This document shows positions 1 to 8,595 of a stretch of DNA of 64,000 nucleotides, piece after piece. The notes under the pieces are model-generated. The model was not told the DNA's origin, did not search any database, and worked only from the letters and a program-made list of their open reading frames with translations. The number at the start of each line of letters is the position of its first letter. Within the stretch, counting starts at the first letter, position 1. The position numbers and the translations under genes are program-made. The stretch comes from Rossellomorea arthrocnemi (lineage in GTDB: Bacteria; Bacillota; Bacilli; Bacillales; Bacillaceae_B): positions 1 through 64,000 of the forward strand of contig NZ_CAJGBF010000011.1 in assembly GCF_904424705.1 (NCBI RefSeq), written 5' to 3'.

Positions 1-40
1 CGGCCCATTTCGTCTCACTTGAATATACGTTTTTGCCCAT
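1..40 (-). CDS. IS3-family transposase OrfA, N-terminal fragment cut by window edge
   Basis: Only 13 codons lie in the window, reading MGKNVYSSETKWA on the minus strand. This resembles the start of IS3-group OrfA proteins, the HTH DNA-binding subunit of the transposase. A strong Shine-Dalgarno site (GGAGGTG) sits seven bases upstream of the ATG, which supports a real start. The gene runs off the left edge, so neither OrfB nor the far inverted repeat can be seen. Assignment rests on a short N-terminal match and on the inverted repeat next to it. Confidence 0.5.
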   Translation of the reverse strand, partial: MGKNVYSSETKWA

Positions 41-43
41 GCA

Positions 44-97
44 AAAACACCTCCGTTTTCAGTACTTGTAATAAGTGTACCATTTCGGAGGTGTTTT
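44..97 (-). promoter_or_regulatory. Inverted repeat burying the transposase Shine-Dalgarno site
   Basis: AAAACACCTCCG (44-55) and CGGAGGTGTTTT (86-97) are perfect complements. In minus-strand RNA the right arm contains the transposase SD (GGAGGTG), so a transcript entering from outside the element would fold and hide the ribosome site. That arrangement is known for several insertion sequences. The outer IS end is probably near 108 (complement of TGGGACAAT), but the partner end is outside the window. Confidence 0.5.
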
Positions 98-238
98 ATA
101 TTGTCCCATTTAATTATGTTAGTCTAGGAGAATTATATTATAATCTTGGCCTTTTCTTTTGCTCAAATAATGGTAAACGGCTATTTTTAAGTTGTTTTGT
201 TACCTATCAACGATATTAAGTTTGAATTTTTGAATAAA

Positions 239-267
239 AATAACTCCGGACTAATACCGGAGTTATT
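239..267 (-). terminator. Intrinsic terminator hairpin
   Basis: AATAACTCCGG and CCGGAGTTATT form an 11-bp perfect stem with a 7-base loop. On the minus strand it is followed by a T-rich run, so it would stop minus-strand transcription, possibly protecting the IS end. Confidence 0.6.
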
Positions 268-484
268 GAAAGGAGTAATTATCCTGATGTTGGGACTATA
301 ATAACCAAATAACATTTTAATTATTTATGTTATAACTTAAATACGCATGTCATAACTTTAATAGTCTTTAACAATAATACAAAGGGGAGGTTACTATACC
401 ATACTACATATCTACCAATCTATGCGTGAAATAGTAATTTAATGCGTATATAAGTAGACCAAGAGAATATATGTTTGCTATAAT

Positions 485-515
485 AAAAGGACTAGAAATT
501 ATTTCTAGTCCTTTT
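485..515. terminator. Bidirectional terminator hairpin
   Basis: A 14-bp perfect stem (AAAAGGACTAGAAA with TTTCTAGTCCTTTT) has A-tracts on one side and T-tracts on the other, so it can work in both directions. Confidence 0.6.
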
Positions 516-700
516 ACTTAGGTATTAGCGCTACGCACCGTTAATTATTGGCACAGTGAGTAGTACACCAAAGTAATAAATAACGTGTCGCTAATTATAT
601 GGCGCAACAAGTTATGTATTACTATACCCCAATATATTACTTAGTAATATTTATAATAGCATTATCCACTAAAAAAATAAAGTTGTAAAGAGGCGTTTAT

Positions 701-1510
701 ATGCAGCAACCATTTTCTAACCATTCCATAAAAGTTTTCTTTGACGAAAGCGGTAAAAACCAAAAGCATCCACACTTGATGGCAGGTTTACTCATTCCGT
801 CACAATATTACAGTTCAGTTGCTGTACAGGAACTCAACCAGATCATAAAAACATCAAAACTCCATTGGACCGATTATAACGGTGATAGTAAAAAAAGGAA
901 TCAAATTTGGAAGATATTACGTACAATTCTTAAAGATGAAAGACTATTAACAATGAACATAATTTCATACAATCAATCTAAAATTGAGCAAAACTCAAAA
1001 AAGTTAGCTAGTATGTATCCGGATATTGCTGATCAAACAATTTTCATGAAGTTTCCTGAACGCATAATTTATGGTTTATTACGTGGATACGGTTCTCATG
1101 TTCATCTTGATACTCAAATTTTTATTGAGGATGATTCACAATATCATAATAATAAATATGACTTAAGGACTCAGCTATTTCAGCAATTAAACATACAATC
1201 AATTTATAGAGGTGAAAGATTCACGATTAAAGAAGTTGATTATTTACCCAAACAAACTGAAGTCGGAATAGAAATTACGGATATATTATTAGGGATCGTT
1301 CGCAGTATCATCCGTAATGAAGAATCGACTACCCGTTCAACAAGAGAAAAGAATAATTTAATTATTTCTTTACTTAAGGCGGAACCAGCTTTCAGCACAT
1401 TCCTTAGCCGGATTAAATATTATGAATGGGGCATCGCTCACGAGCTAGTTGAAGTCAATTTCGATAGCTATCTAAATATTTTTATAAATTCAAACATAGA
1501 AAACTTTTGA
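701..1510 (+). CDS. DUF3800 family protein
   Basis: A 269-residue protein with the DUF3800 hallmark VFFDESG near residues 12-18, a second acidic patch (FIEDDSQ, about 141-147) and a later segment VGIEITDILLGIVRS that fits the family's closing acidic helix. DUF3800 proteins are thought to have an RNase H-like fold with acidic residues and are common on plasmids, phages and near defence genes, but their activity is not settled. The start is supported by AAAGAGG seven bases before the ATG. The next gene, a membrane protein, follows after 39 bases and may be co-transcribed. I infer an accessory nuclease-like role; family membership is much surer than function. Confidence 0.75.
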   Translation: MQQPFSNHSIKVFFDESGKNQKHPHLMAGLLIPSQYYSSVAVQELNQIIKTSKLHWTDYNGDSKKRNQIWKILRTILKDERLLTMNIISYNQSKIEQNSKKLASMYPDIADQTIFMKFPERIIYGLLRGYGSHVHLDTQIFIEDDSQYHNNKYDLRTQLFQQLNIQSIYRGERFTIKEVDYLPKQTEVGIEITDILLGIVRSIIRNEESTTRSTREKNNLIISLLKAEPAFSTFLSRIKYYEWGIAHELVEVNFDSYLNIFINSNIENF

Positions 1511-1549
1511 TTTATTTAAATACCAATATAAAAATACTGAGGTTAATAT

Positions 1550-2041
1550 ATGAAAAATAAAACAATCATTGTGTATCTTGTTCTTCTCGTTTATATATTG
1601 ATACTCCTTCCAATTATCCTACAGATAGTAGGTATGAATATTTGGGCCGCTGTATTAATTGGTATATTTGCCGGCAGCTTTATTACACACTTAACTTTGA
1701 AAGCACCCCATAACCCTAACAAAGAGGTTGAAAGGAAATGGGCGAATTTCCTTTCTTTTGTAAACGATATAGTATCGTTTATAGCTACTTACTCAATTCT
1801 AATAGGAGTTTTAGTATATGTTTTTTATTATGGGTTTTGTATTAAACTGATCCCCCTATTAGACAGATTAGAAAAACAATCTTTATCAGCTTCTGAACAA
1901 ATCTTTTACATACTTAATAATGGACAATTTTACGTTGAATTCGCTACAGCCGCCACCTTATTAGGGTTATATCATTTATTAAGCGAAGGAAGAACAAAGC
2001 TAAAAGCAAAAAGATTTAATAATAAACCGGAACATAGATAA
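1550..2041 (+). CDS. Small multi-pass membrane protein, unknown function
   Basis: A 163-residue protein with about four hydrophobic segments (roughly residues 7-27, 29-48, 70-95 and 125-143) and a basic C-terminal tail (TKLKAKRFNNK), which suggests the tail faces the cytoplasm. I recognise no family. It lies 39 bases after the DUF3800 gene on the same strand with only a weak ribosome site (CTGAGG), so translation may depend on the upstream gene. The pairing with a DUF3800 protein could be a two-gene accessory module, but nothing in the sequence proves that. Confidence 0.6.
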   Translation: MKNKTIIVYLVLLVYILILLPIILQIVGMNIWAAVLIGIFAGSFITHLTLKAPHNPNKEVERKWANFLSFVNDIVSFIATYSILIGVLVYVFYYGFCIKLIPLLDRLEKQSLSASEQIFYILNNGQFYVEFATAATLLGLYHLLSEGRTKLKAKRFNNKPEHR

Positions 2042-2065
2042 TAAATAAAAGAACATGTGTTCGTT

Positions 2066-2100
2066 AAAATTGTCTATCACGCATAGATTCGACAAAATTC
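2066..2100. promoter_or_regulatory. Imperfect dyad, possible recombinase site
   Basis: TTGTC (2070-2074) and GACAA (2091-2095) form the core of an imperfect palindrome directly upstream of the XerS-like gene. Single-recombinase Xer systems often place their dif site next to the recombinase gene, so this is a candidate crossover or autoregulatory site. The symmetry is modest and an unrelated operator is equally possible. Confidence 0.25.
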
Positions 2101-2125
2101 AACATTTAGAGAGGTGTTTCATTTA

Positions 2126-3205
2126 ATGGCTAAACGTGAACGACTTACCAGGCAGCAACGCCTCCATAAAGTTAAACTAGAGGAAAAATTAAAAAACCTC
2201 CCCCCTTACATCGAAGAATACAAGGATGATATGTTTTCAGGAAACGTATCTCCTTCTACCCTTTTGGGTTACTTTCATGATTTTGAGAAATTTTTTAATT
2301 GGTTGAAAGCTGAGGGTATTGCAAAGGTTGGTCATATTAAGGATATCTCTCTTGATACACTTGAAAAACTTAAGTTGCAGGAAGCGAATTCCTACTTTTC
2401 TTACCTGGCGATCGATCAGGAGTTACAGGATGAGTCGATTAATCGAAAAAAGAGCTCCCTTAAGTCCCTATTCAAGTTCTTAACTGAAAGAACTGAAGAT
2501 GATGAGGGTGAGTGTTATTTCTATAGAAATGTTATGGCTAAAGTCAAAATGAAGAAGAATACTGAAACATTGGATGCAAGGGCCGAGCGGATAAGTGAGA
2601 AAATCTTTCACGGAAATGAAATTCAAGATTTTATTAACTTTGTAGCATTTGATTACCCTGCTGCGGTACAAGAGCAAAAACAAAAGCTGGCATATTATAA
2701 ACGTGATCACGAGCGGGACCTCGCTATTATCGCCCTTCTTCTCGCTTCTGGAATCCGGGTAAGTGAATTGGCAAACCTCTCCCTTTCTTCTGTAAATATG
2801 AAAAAGAGAAAGCTTTCCGTCCTTCGAAAAGGTAGTAAAGAAGCAACGGTGTTCTTCCGCAAGTTCGCCCTCCCCTATTTAGAAGAGTATAAGCGCGTCA
2901 GAAACACCCGTTACAAGGCAAAAGAGGGTAACAAATACTATTTCCTTACGAATTATAAAGGAACCGCACAACCGCTTTCTGTACGCGCTATTCAACAACT
3001 GATAATGAAGTATACAGAATCCTATAGGGATGAAAAGCTATCTCCTCATAAAATGCGGCATTCTTTTGCCACTGAGTACGCAAAGAAGAATTCCGTTTAT
3101 GATCTTATGCGGCAATTAGGTCATACCTCAACGGAGACTTCTAGTCTATATGTAAATACAACTGAAGCCCAGGCTCAGCAGGCCATTGATAATTTAGATG
3201 ATTAG
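2126..3205 (+). CDS. XerS-like tyrosine recombinase
   Basis: A 359-residue site-specific recombinase of the phage-integrase fold. All catalytic positions are visible in the C-terminal half: Arg in ASGIRVSELA, Lys in LRKGSK, HxxR in HKMRHSFA, the second His in QLGHTS and the nucleophile Tyr in SLYVN. The N-terminal half is a SAM-like core-binding domain, and the length and layout resemble the single-protein XerS class (about 356 residues) more than XerC/XerD. I place the start at ATG 2126, because AGAGAGGTG lies nine bases upstream; an earlier GTG at 2114 falls inside that ribosome site. On a plasmid its likely job is resolving multimers or integrating a module. Confidence 0.85.
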   Translation: MAKRERLTRQQRLHKVKLEEKLKNLPPYIEEYKDDMFSGNVSPSTLLGYFHDFEKFFNWLKAEGIAKVGHIKDISLDTLEKLKLQEANSYFSYLAIDQELQDESINRKKSSLKSLFKFLTERTEDDEGECYFYRNVMAKVKMKKNTETLDARAERISEKIFHGNEIQDFINFVAFDYPAAVQEQKQKLAYYKRDHERDLAIIALLLASGIRVSELANLSLSSVNMKKRKLSVLRKGSKEATVFFRKFALPYLEEYKRVRNTRYKAKEGNKYYFLTNYKGTAQPLSVRAIQQLIMKYTESYRDEKLSPHKMRHSFATEYAKKNSVYDLMRQLGHTSTETSSLYVNTTEAQAQQAIDNLDD

Positions 3206-3286
3206 TAGCGCTTTAATGTAGGTCGATAAGGATTTCAATAATCTCTTTGTTATCTCCTACTTTATTGTACGAAGGGAGACAATAAT

Positions 3287-4966
3287 TTGTTCTATAAAAT
3301 ATTTAATCAATACACAATAATGACTTTTCCTCCTGAAGAGTTTGATAACATAATTAAAAATATTAAAAAATCATACGCTTATCTTGGCTATATAGATGTA
3401 TCCCAAGAGAAAGGGATAGAAAACAAGAGGTTTGCGAAATATCTAAATATTAAGCAAAGTTATTATACGAGACAGGTTCCTCATAAAGAAAAAAGCCTCC
3501 AGGGCTTTTCTTATTCAGTGTTTGATCCTAATATCTCAAAATATCCTCCGAAAGACGTTCAGTTTGCATTCAAACAGGAGGTTAAGGATGATTATTATTA
3601 TCATAAAGAGCTATATAGTGAAGATGGGCAAACTTTTGCGATTAATCATATGATTAATCCTGTAGAGCGTCATATTCATAATTTGGCTTTAGATACAGAA
3701 GAATATATTCAAAAAACGGATCTATCCTATTTAAAAAAAGATAAAATACTTAACCAGGCAAGGTTTACCCTATTCCCTTTTATTGCTAAAATAGATGGGG
3801 AATTTGTTGAACCAACAATCCTAGTAACTGTATATAGAGACGGTATATTAACTATCAATATTATGATATCTTTTACTGAAAGTTCAGTAGGTAAGGTTGG
3901 TACGGAACCCCCTTCAATTATCAACTTTGATTATGCTGAATTTTACCCTAAACAAAAAGAATACAAGTCAAAGGACTATTGGAAAAAAGAAAGGAAAGAT
4001 TCTGTTACAATTAAGGACGTTACTGTTTATTATGAAGACCTAATCAAACATATTTGCTCAGCAAATTTTTTCTCCAATCCCGAGTTCAAACAAACTTCCT
4101 GGGTCTTGGGGGATTTTAACCCACATAAAAACCTAGAACATTCTCAGTTTATAAGCCTAAACAAAAGCTATTACTTTTCCTTATTAAAAAATAGTCCGGC
4201 TGATTATGTAAAGCATTTTTCCACTAAAGATATGGACCAATCTTTGGAAAAAGCTTTGACTGCCAGTCATAAGCATATGCATTTTTACGCTAATGGCCAT
4301 ACTGGTATATTATCAATTAACCATATGTTATTTTCCCCAATAGCTGTTAATTATCTAAAAGATAAAGAAAAAGCATTAAAAAAAGAAAAATTGTACGAGG
4401 AAGAGTTAAATAATCTGTATAAAGAATTAACCTGGAAATATATGTTTGAATATTTGAGGTTTTATGAGTTAACATTTATAAAAAAATTCTTTCTACGAAA
4501 AGTTTTAGAGGATTTAAACTCCAACAGCTACAACACCCTTTCTGACTATAATAAAGTAAAGCAAGATATGAGTCTTATCAGATTAAAATACAATGAAGAA
4601 TCTCTATTTCAAGCTGATGGAAGTCCAAAAGAACTCTATAAAAATTTATTGGATAAAACTAATACAAATTCTTTATTAGAGAAAGTTGAAAATTTATTTA
4701 TTGATCTAAAAGATGATATAGATAAACAAAGGGATTTCCAAATTAAAAGAAATGAATCCTTTATTTATGTTGTGACTTCTCTACTAACAGTCCTGCTAAG
4801 TTATAGAGGATTAAAATTCATAGTTAACGATATACTCATTAATATTCCTTTCATAGGTCCTTATGTCGAAATGCATCCACTTAGATATACAGTAGCTTTA
4901 TGGGGATTAATTATTATCGGTATGCTCTATTTAAATTATCAAAGACAAAAATCATTTAATAAATAA
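3287..4966 (+). CDS. Large protein with C-terminal membrane anchor, unknown function
   Basis: A 559-residue protein with a long soluble, Lys/Tyr-rich N-terminal region and two hydrophobic segments close to the C-terminus (about 485-505 and 530-548), followed by a short basic tail. A helical Glu/Lys-rich stretch around 360-480 may be coiled coil. No enzyme motif or family was recognised. The TTG start is chosen because AAGGGAG sits eight bases upstream. It is a single-gene unit closed by a strong terminator at 4981-5020. The architecture would fit an intracellular sensor or effector held at the membrane, but that is inference only. Confidence 0.6.
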   Translation: MFYKIFNQYTIMTFPPEEFDNIIKNIKKSYAYLGYIDVSQEKGIENKRFAKYLNIKQSYYTRQVPHKEKSLQGFSYSVFDPNISKYPPKDVQFAFKQEVKDDYYYHKELYSEDGQTFAINHMINPVERHIHNLALDTEEYIQKTDLSYLKKDKILNQARFTLFPFIAKIDGEFVEPTILVTVYRDGILTINIMISFTESSVGKVGTEPPSIINFDYAEFYPKQKEYKSKDYWKKERKDSVTIKDVTVYYEDLIKHICSANFFSNPEFKQTSWVLGDFNPHKNLEHSQFISLNKSYYFSLLKNSPADYVKHFSTKDMDQSLEKALTASHKHMHFYANGHTGILSINHMLFSPIAVNYLKDKEKALKKEKLYEEELNNLYKELTWKYMFEYLRFYELTFIKKFFLRKVLEDLNSNSYNTLSDYNKVKQDMSLIRLKYNEESLFQADGSPKELYKNLLDKTNTNSLLEKVENLFIDLKDDIDKQRDFQIKRNESFIYVVTSLLTVLLSYRGLKFIVNDILINIPFIGPYVEMHPLRYTVALWGLIIIGMLYLNYQRQKSFNK

Positions 4967-4980
4967 AAATTATTAAATAA

Positions 4981-5023
4981 GACCACCAAATGATGAGAAA
5001 TAATATCTCATTTGGTGGTCTTT
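4981..5023 (+). terminator. Intrinsic terminator
   Basis: GACCACCAAATGA and TCATTTGGTGGTC form a 13-bp perfect stem followed by TTTATCT, just after the stop of the 559-residue gene. Confidence 0.75.
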
Positions 5024-5226
5024 ATCTAATTCTGATTGTTCTTTGGTGATACTCTAATGTATTCCTTTCATTTAAGCACAAACCGTCCAAGATGCATACA
5101 AACACAAAGACCAATCTGTATTCTTGATGTAACCTTGTAATTGCTAATAGCGAAATTTTTACGCCTATTATAGATATCTCAATATTGAATTTATAATTAA
5201 AACCGTTTTCCATTCCTCTTTAAAAT

Positions 5227-5397
5227 CTATTCTCTCTTCGATTGTCTCAGCTTGTTTGCGAGCGATGGAATACCGTAAAAAAAGATAATACCAACTACAG
5301 TAGCTAAAAAAATCGATAGACTAATATATTGAAAAAGAAATAGTAAGACCAATGCGAAGATAAATACAATTCTCCAATACAGAACAATTTTGTTCAA
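5227..5397 (-). CDS. Small two-segment membrane protein (56 aa)
   Basis: A 56-codon frame on the minus strand beginning LNKIVLYWRIVFIFALVLL. It has two hydrophobic segments (about residues 9-23 and 26-42) and a basic tail ending RQSKRE. The TTG start is preceded by AAGGGGG at a reasonable distance, a good Firmicute ribosome site. The size and composition fit small inner-membrane peptides that modulate other proteins, but no family was recognised. It lies between two oppositely oriented units and stands alone. Confidence 0.5.
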   Translation of the reverse strand: MNKIVLYWRIVFIFALVLLFLFQYISLSIFLATVVGIIFFYGIPSLANKLRQSKRE

Positions 5398-5513
5398 ACC
5401 TTTGGCCCCCTTATCGAAAGATTACACTTAATTACATCATACCATGCTTAAATGAACTTACTCATTGTCCAGATCTGTTTTTTCATTCAATAAGATTGAG
5501 CAAACTCAGTGGC

Positions 5514-7157
5514 TCATGCTTCAATTTCTCTAGGCAGCGTATCCATAATAAAAGATTTCCTAAATTCACTTGAAGAAAGAGGCTTAGCAATATAGTACCC
5601 TTGGATCACATCACACTTTAATTCTATTAAGTAACTTAACTGCATTTCGTCTTCTACTCCTTCAGCAACTACATTAAGATTAAGCCTATGAGCCAGCTTA
5701 ATGATAGCGGAAGCAACTTCTCCTATTTTCCAGTCTTTCTGTATCATTTGAATAAAGCTCTTATCTAATTTAATTGTATGAATGGGTAAGTCCACTAAAT
5801 AACTTAGTGAGGAATATCCGGTACCAAAATCATCGACTGCAATTTTAATCCCCATATCTTCAAATTCCCTTAGCTTATCCGAAGAGTCCTTTGAAAATAA
5901 GACGCTTTCTGTTATTTCTATTTCAAGTAAGTTAGGTGGCATGTCATATTTATAAAGGATATCCTTCACTTTCTCTACAAGCAAATCATCATACATAAAT
6001 TGAGTAGCTGAAAAATTTACCGAAACAGGAATAGCTTTTCCGTATAGATTATTCCATTCTATTATTTGACTACATGCCTCATTCATTACTACTTCCCATA
6101 TCATATTAATCAGGCCAGCTTGCTCAGCAATCGGTATAAAAACCCCCGGACTAATCATCCCTAAATCGGGTTCATTCCATCTAACTAATGCTTCTACCCC
6201 TACTATTTGCTTTGTCATGGTTTGAACTTTAGGCTGATAATAGACATGGAACTGACTTTGATTTAACTCTAAAGCTTGTCGTAATCGTCGTTCAATTTCA
6301 ATTTGTTCTCTTTTAGATTCTTCCATTTCAACATGGTAATGAATATATTGATTTCCTCCGTTATTCTTAGCTTCCCCTAGTGCCAGGTCTGCATGTCTCT
6401 GTAGTGCGATATTCGGATTATTTGCTTCGCTATGGCTGATACCAATTGAACATCTGATATAGTGATCTCGCCCAGCATAAGTAAATGGCTCTTCCAATTG
6501 TTCCATTACTCGACGTGCTATAGCTTCGACTTCTTTTCTACTTGAATTACTTATCACTAAGCTAAATTCGTCTCCGCTTTGTCTGGCTATAAAGTGCTCT
6601 TTTCCGAAAGAACTTTTCAAACATTGAGCTAATTCTTTTAAAATCATATTTCCGGCGTGATCACCTTCTGTATCGTTAATATCTTTAAATCGATCAATAT
6701 CGATAAATACTAGTGAAATATCATTTTGATATAAAAGTGTGTTTAAAGCATCCGATATATATGTATTGAGGTAATGTCGATTGGGAAGGCCGGTTAATAT
6801 ATCGTGATGTTGTTGATGAGCTATTATTTTTTTACTTGCTTCTAATTCATTACGATTAGAATTGGCAGCGGATAAGACTTCTTTAACATGAACCTGGATA
6901 AAATCTTCTTCCCTAAGAGGATCTTCGGCACTCGTTATAATGTTCCCACTGTACTTTTTAAGGTGTTCGGCAGCTTGTATATAAGGTCTCATTATCCGCC
7001 TTGAAAACAAAAAACCAATGCTAAATATTAAAATAGAAGTGACAATAGAAATATAGATCGGTTCATTCACAAAAAGAAATGTCATAATGGTGTTAACGCT
7101 GATGATGGATACAACGATTAAACTAAAAAGAATCATAATCCGATTTACAACAGACAC
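5514..7157 (-). CDS. Membrane GGDEF-EAL c-di-GMP enzyme
   Basis: A protein of about 547 residues with two N-terminal transmembrane segments (about 5-26 and 32-50), a GGDEF domain (about 115-275) and an EAL domain (about 285-535). The GGDEF signature is SGDEF in ARQSGDEFSLVIS, one change from consensus, so cyclase activity may be reduced or retained. The EAL side keeps EALVRW, DDFGTGYSSL and EGVED, the residues of an active c-di-GMP phosphodiesterase. I use the GTG start at 7157 because AAGGAGTG lies just upstream; the longer frame would begin inside a terminator stem. A class B leader precedes it. Plasmid-borne control of c-di-GMP would suit pilus, adhesion or mating decisions. Confidence 0.85.
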   Translation of the reverse strand: MSVVNRIMILFSLIVVSIISVNTIMTFLFVNEPIYISIVTSILIFSIGFLFSRRIMRPYIQAAEHLKKYSGNIITSAEDPLREEDFIQVHVKEVLSAANSNRNELEASKKIIAHQQHHDILTGLPNRHYLNTYISDALNTLLYQNDISLVFIDIDRFKDINDTEGDHAGNMILKELAQCLKSSFGKEHFIARQSGDEFSLVISNSSRKEVEAIARRVMEQLEEPFTYAGRDHYIRCSIGISHSEANNPNIALQRHADLALGEAKNNGGNQYIHYHVEMEESKREQIEIERRLRQALELNQSQFHVYYQPKVQTMTKQIVGVEALVRWNEPDLGMISPGVFIPIAEQAGLINMIWEVVMNEACSQIIEWNNLYGKAIPVSVNFSATQFMYDDLLVEKVKDILYKYDMPPNLLEIEITESVLFSKDSSDKLREFEDMGIKIAVDDFGTGYSSLSYLVDLPIHTIKLDKSFIQMIQKDWKIGEVASAIIKLAHRLNLNVVAEGVEDEMQLSYLIELKCDVIQGYYIAKPLSSSEFRKSFIMDTLPREIEA

Positions 7158-7177
7158 AGTTTCACTCCTTATGAAAG

Positions 7178-7231
7178 CAAAAAGACACCGCACGGAAAAA
7201 GCTTATAGCTTTATACGTGGGGTGTCCCATC
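7178..7231 (-). promoter_or_regulatory. Class B leader attenuator before GGDEF-EAL gene
   Basis: In minus-strand RNA, ATGGGACACCCCACG opens the element. GACACCCCACG pairs with CGTGCGGTGTC, followed by five T residues, and an inner hairpin AAAGCT-ATA-AGCTTT lies in the loop. This is an intrinsic terminator ending about 15 bases upstream of the ribosome site. The TGGG-ACA-CCCA mini-hairpin shares its CCCA arm with the terminator, as in the five other class B leaders. Confidence 0.65.
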
Positions 7232-7349
7232 TGCTTATATAAATTATAAATTTTGGCATTTTATACATATTATTATATAGTCAAAAATCGCTATGTACAA
7301 TATTTAGTTTCATTACTCTAGAAAAGCCTATTATAACAACGTTAATCCA

Positions 7350-7378
7350 TTGACAAACAATGGTAATGTTGATAAAAT
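7350..7378 (+). promoter_or_regulatory. Sigma-A promoter
   Basis: TTGACA (7350-7355) and TAAAAT (7373-7378) are separated by exactly 17 bases, about 75 bases upstream of the next gene's ATG. Confidence 0.65.
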
Positions 7379-7452
7379 TATTACATAAGTAGTACAACTT
7401 GTTATAATAATTGTATTTCAAATATAAATTAGACGAGATAGGGTGTGTTATT

Positions 7453-8595
7453 ATGTTGAGAGATCTTCTGTGGCTTGCTGAAGCCAAAATGTCTTATGAT
7501 AGAGGAAAGCAAACTGGTCTTTGGGGTTTAATTGGTGTAGGGTTGATCATTTTAGGAGCTGTCTATTGGGATTCTTTACTCTTGCCATTTTTTAACTCTA
7601 TTGGCTTAGTGAACTTAGCATATAAATTTAATCTTGTCACCGATACAGGAAGTTTAACTGCTTGGAATGTATTTATTGGTATATTTGGTTTTATTGTTAT
7701 CTTATTAATATTTCTATTGGCGGCCATGGTGTTATATACACTCTTCCTCTGGACAGTGATGTTAATGTTTAAGGGGGAACAAGGAGAGAAAATAGCTGAA
7801 AAAATAGGGATAGCCTTCTTCTGGATAATTACTTCTCCAATAACAATACCTGTATTAATTATTGTAAATGCAGTTTCTTTTATTGCTAGTCCGTTAAATT
7901 TTATAAAGGATATTAAAGATAGGAAATCTAATCGGCAAGAAACCTATAATTATATGAAAAATCAGGAGTCTCATTTTGTATCTAAAGATAGTCAAGACAT
8001 TACAAATGAATTAGCTTTACAACGTTTAAATAGACTATATATGAAAGATGATCAAGATTATTTGATAGGATTGGTAAAAGAATGGAACAGTGAGAAATTT
8101 AGAATGTATATTTTATTACCCTCCCCCTTTTATAGAGGAATATATCTTACTCATGAAGAAAGGTATGAAATTAACAAAGACGAAAATAATATCTCTTGTA
8201 TTGAAATTAAATTTACTAAAAAAGGTAAAAATGAACTAGATTTTGTTAGAACCCCCCTTGTTATCGAATATATTTCATTATCCAGATTCCACATAATTGT
8301 TAAAAAGCATGATGAAAACATAGAAAAAATCTTTTATCGTATCAATAATGATAATGAAATCCAGTCATATACCCGAAGTGCTAATAGAAGGTACATTCTT
8401 GAACGAGAGCACTGTAGAAGAAAGATGAAAAGCACCGAGAATCCTGAGCATTTTGAAAGCGCTCAAAACTACTTTGAAGCTTTGAATGCTACTCATGCTG
8501 ATGTTTTAGAGTTAATGTATGACGAAGAAATGCTTGATATAGCTATCAAGGGAGAGGAATCTACGGTTAGGAGCCACAACCTCTATGTATACTAA
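7453..8595 (+). CDS. Membrane protein with large cytoplasmic domain, unknown function
   Basis: A 380-residue protein with three or four hydrophobic segments in the first 150 residues (about 23-42, 72-100 and 118-145) and a soluble C-terminal region of about 220 residues that is hydrophilic with many charged residues. I recognise no family. The ATG at 7453 follows AGGGTG at a normal distance; 14 extra upstream codons in the frame lack a ribosome site. A strong promoter lies at 7350-7378. The last codons overlap the next gene, which suggests translational coupling to the repeat protein downstream. Confidence 0.6.
   Translation: MLRDLLWLAEAKMSYDRGKQTGLWGLIGVGLIILGAVYWDSLLLPFFNSIGLVNLAYKFNLVTDTGSLTAWNVFIGIFGFIVILLIFLLAAMVLYTLFLWTVMLMFKGEQGEKIAEKIGIAFFWIITSPITIPVLIIVNAVSFIASPLNFIKDIKDRKSNRQETYNYMKNQESHFVSKDSQDITNELALQRLNRLYMKDDQDYLIGLVKEWNSEKFRMYILLPSPFYRGIYLTHEERYEINKDENNISCIEIKFTKKGKNELDFVRTPLVIEYISLSRFHIIVKKHDENIEKIFYRINNDNEIQSYTRSANRRYILEREHCRRKMKSTENPEHFESAQNYFEALNATHADVLELMYDEEMLDIAIKGEESTVRSHNLYVY

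Larger units (their letters stand above)
98..700. other. Intergenic stretch with terminators, no gene seen
   Basis: I see no credible gene here. It holds two intrinsic-terminator-like hairpins (listed separately), AT-rich DNA and a probable promoter before the DUF3800 gene. A TTATCCACT sequence at 662-670 is one base from a DnaA box and recurs at 35408-35416. Confidence 0.5.

Noticed and set aside
44-115. Seventh class B leader at the IS end (AATGGGACAAT plus hairpin)
   Set aside because: It begins with AATGGGA and has a long stem, but lacks the ACCCA partner and a T-run terminator, and its right arm is the transposase ribosome site. I treat the likeness as chance.
19-219. 66-residue frame on the plus strand at the left edge
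   Set aside because: It runs antisense through the transposase start and the inverted repeat, has no ribosome site and no recognisable protein pattern.
5022-5213. 63-residue minus-strand frame after the 559-residue gene
   Set aside because: Its AAAGAGGA touches the ATG, leaving no room for ribosome spacing, and its end runs into the terminator hairpin. The 56-residue frame upstream is more convincing.
7178-7231. c-di-GMP (GEMM) riboswitch before the GGDEF-EAL gene
   Set aside because: None of the conserved GEMM core sequences is seen; the element fits the class B pattern instead.
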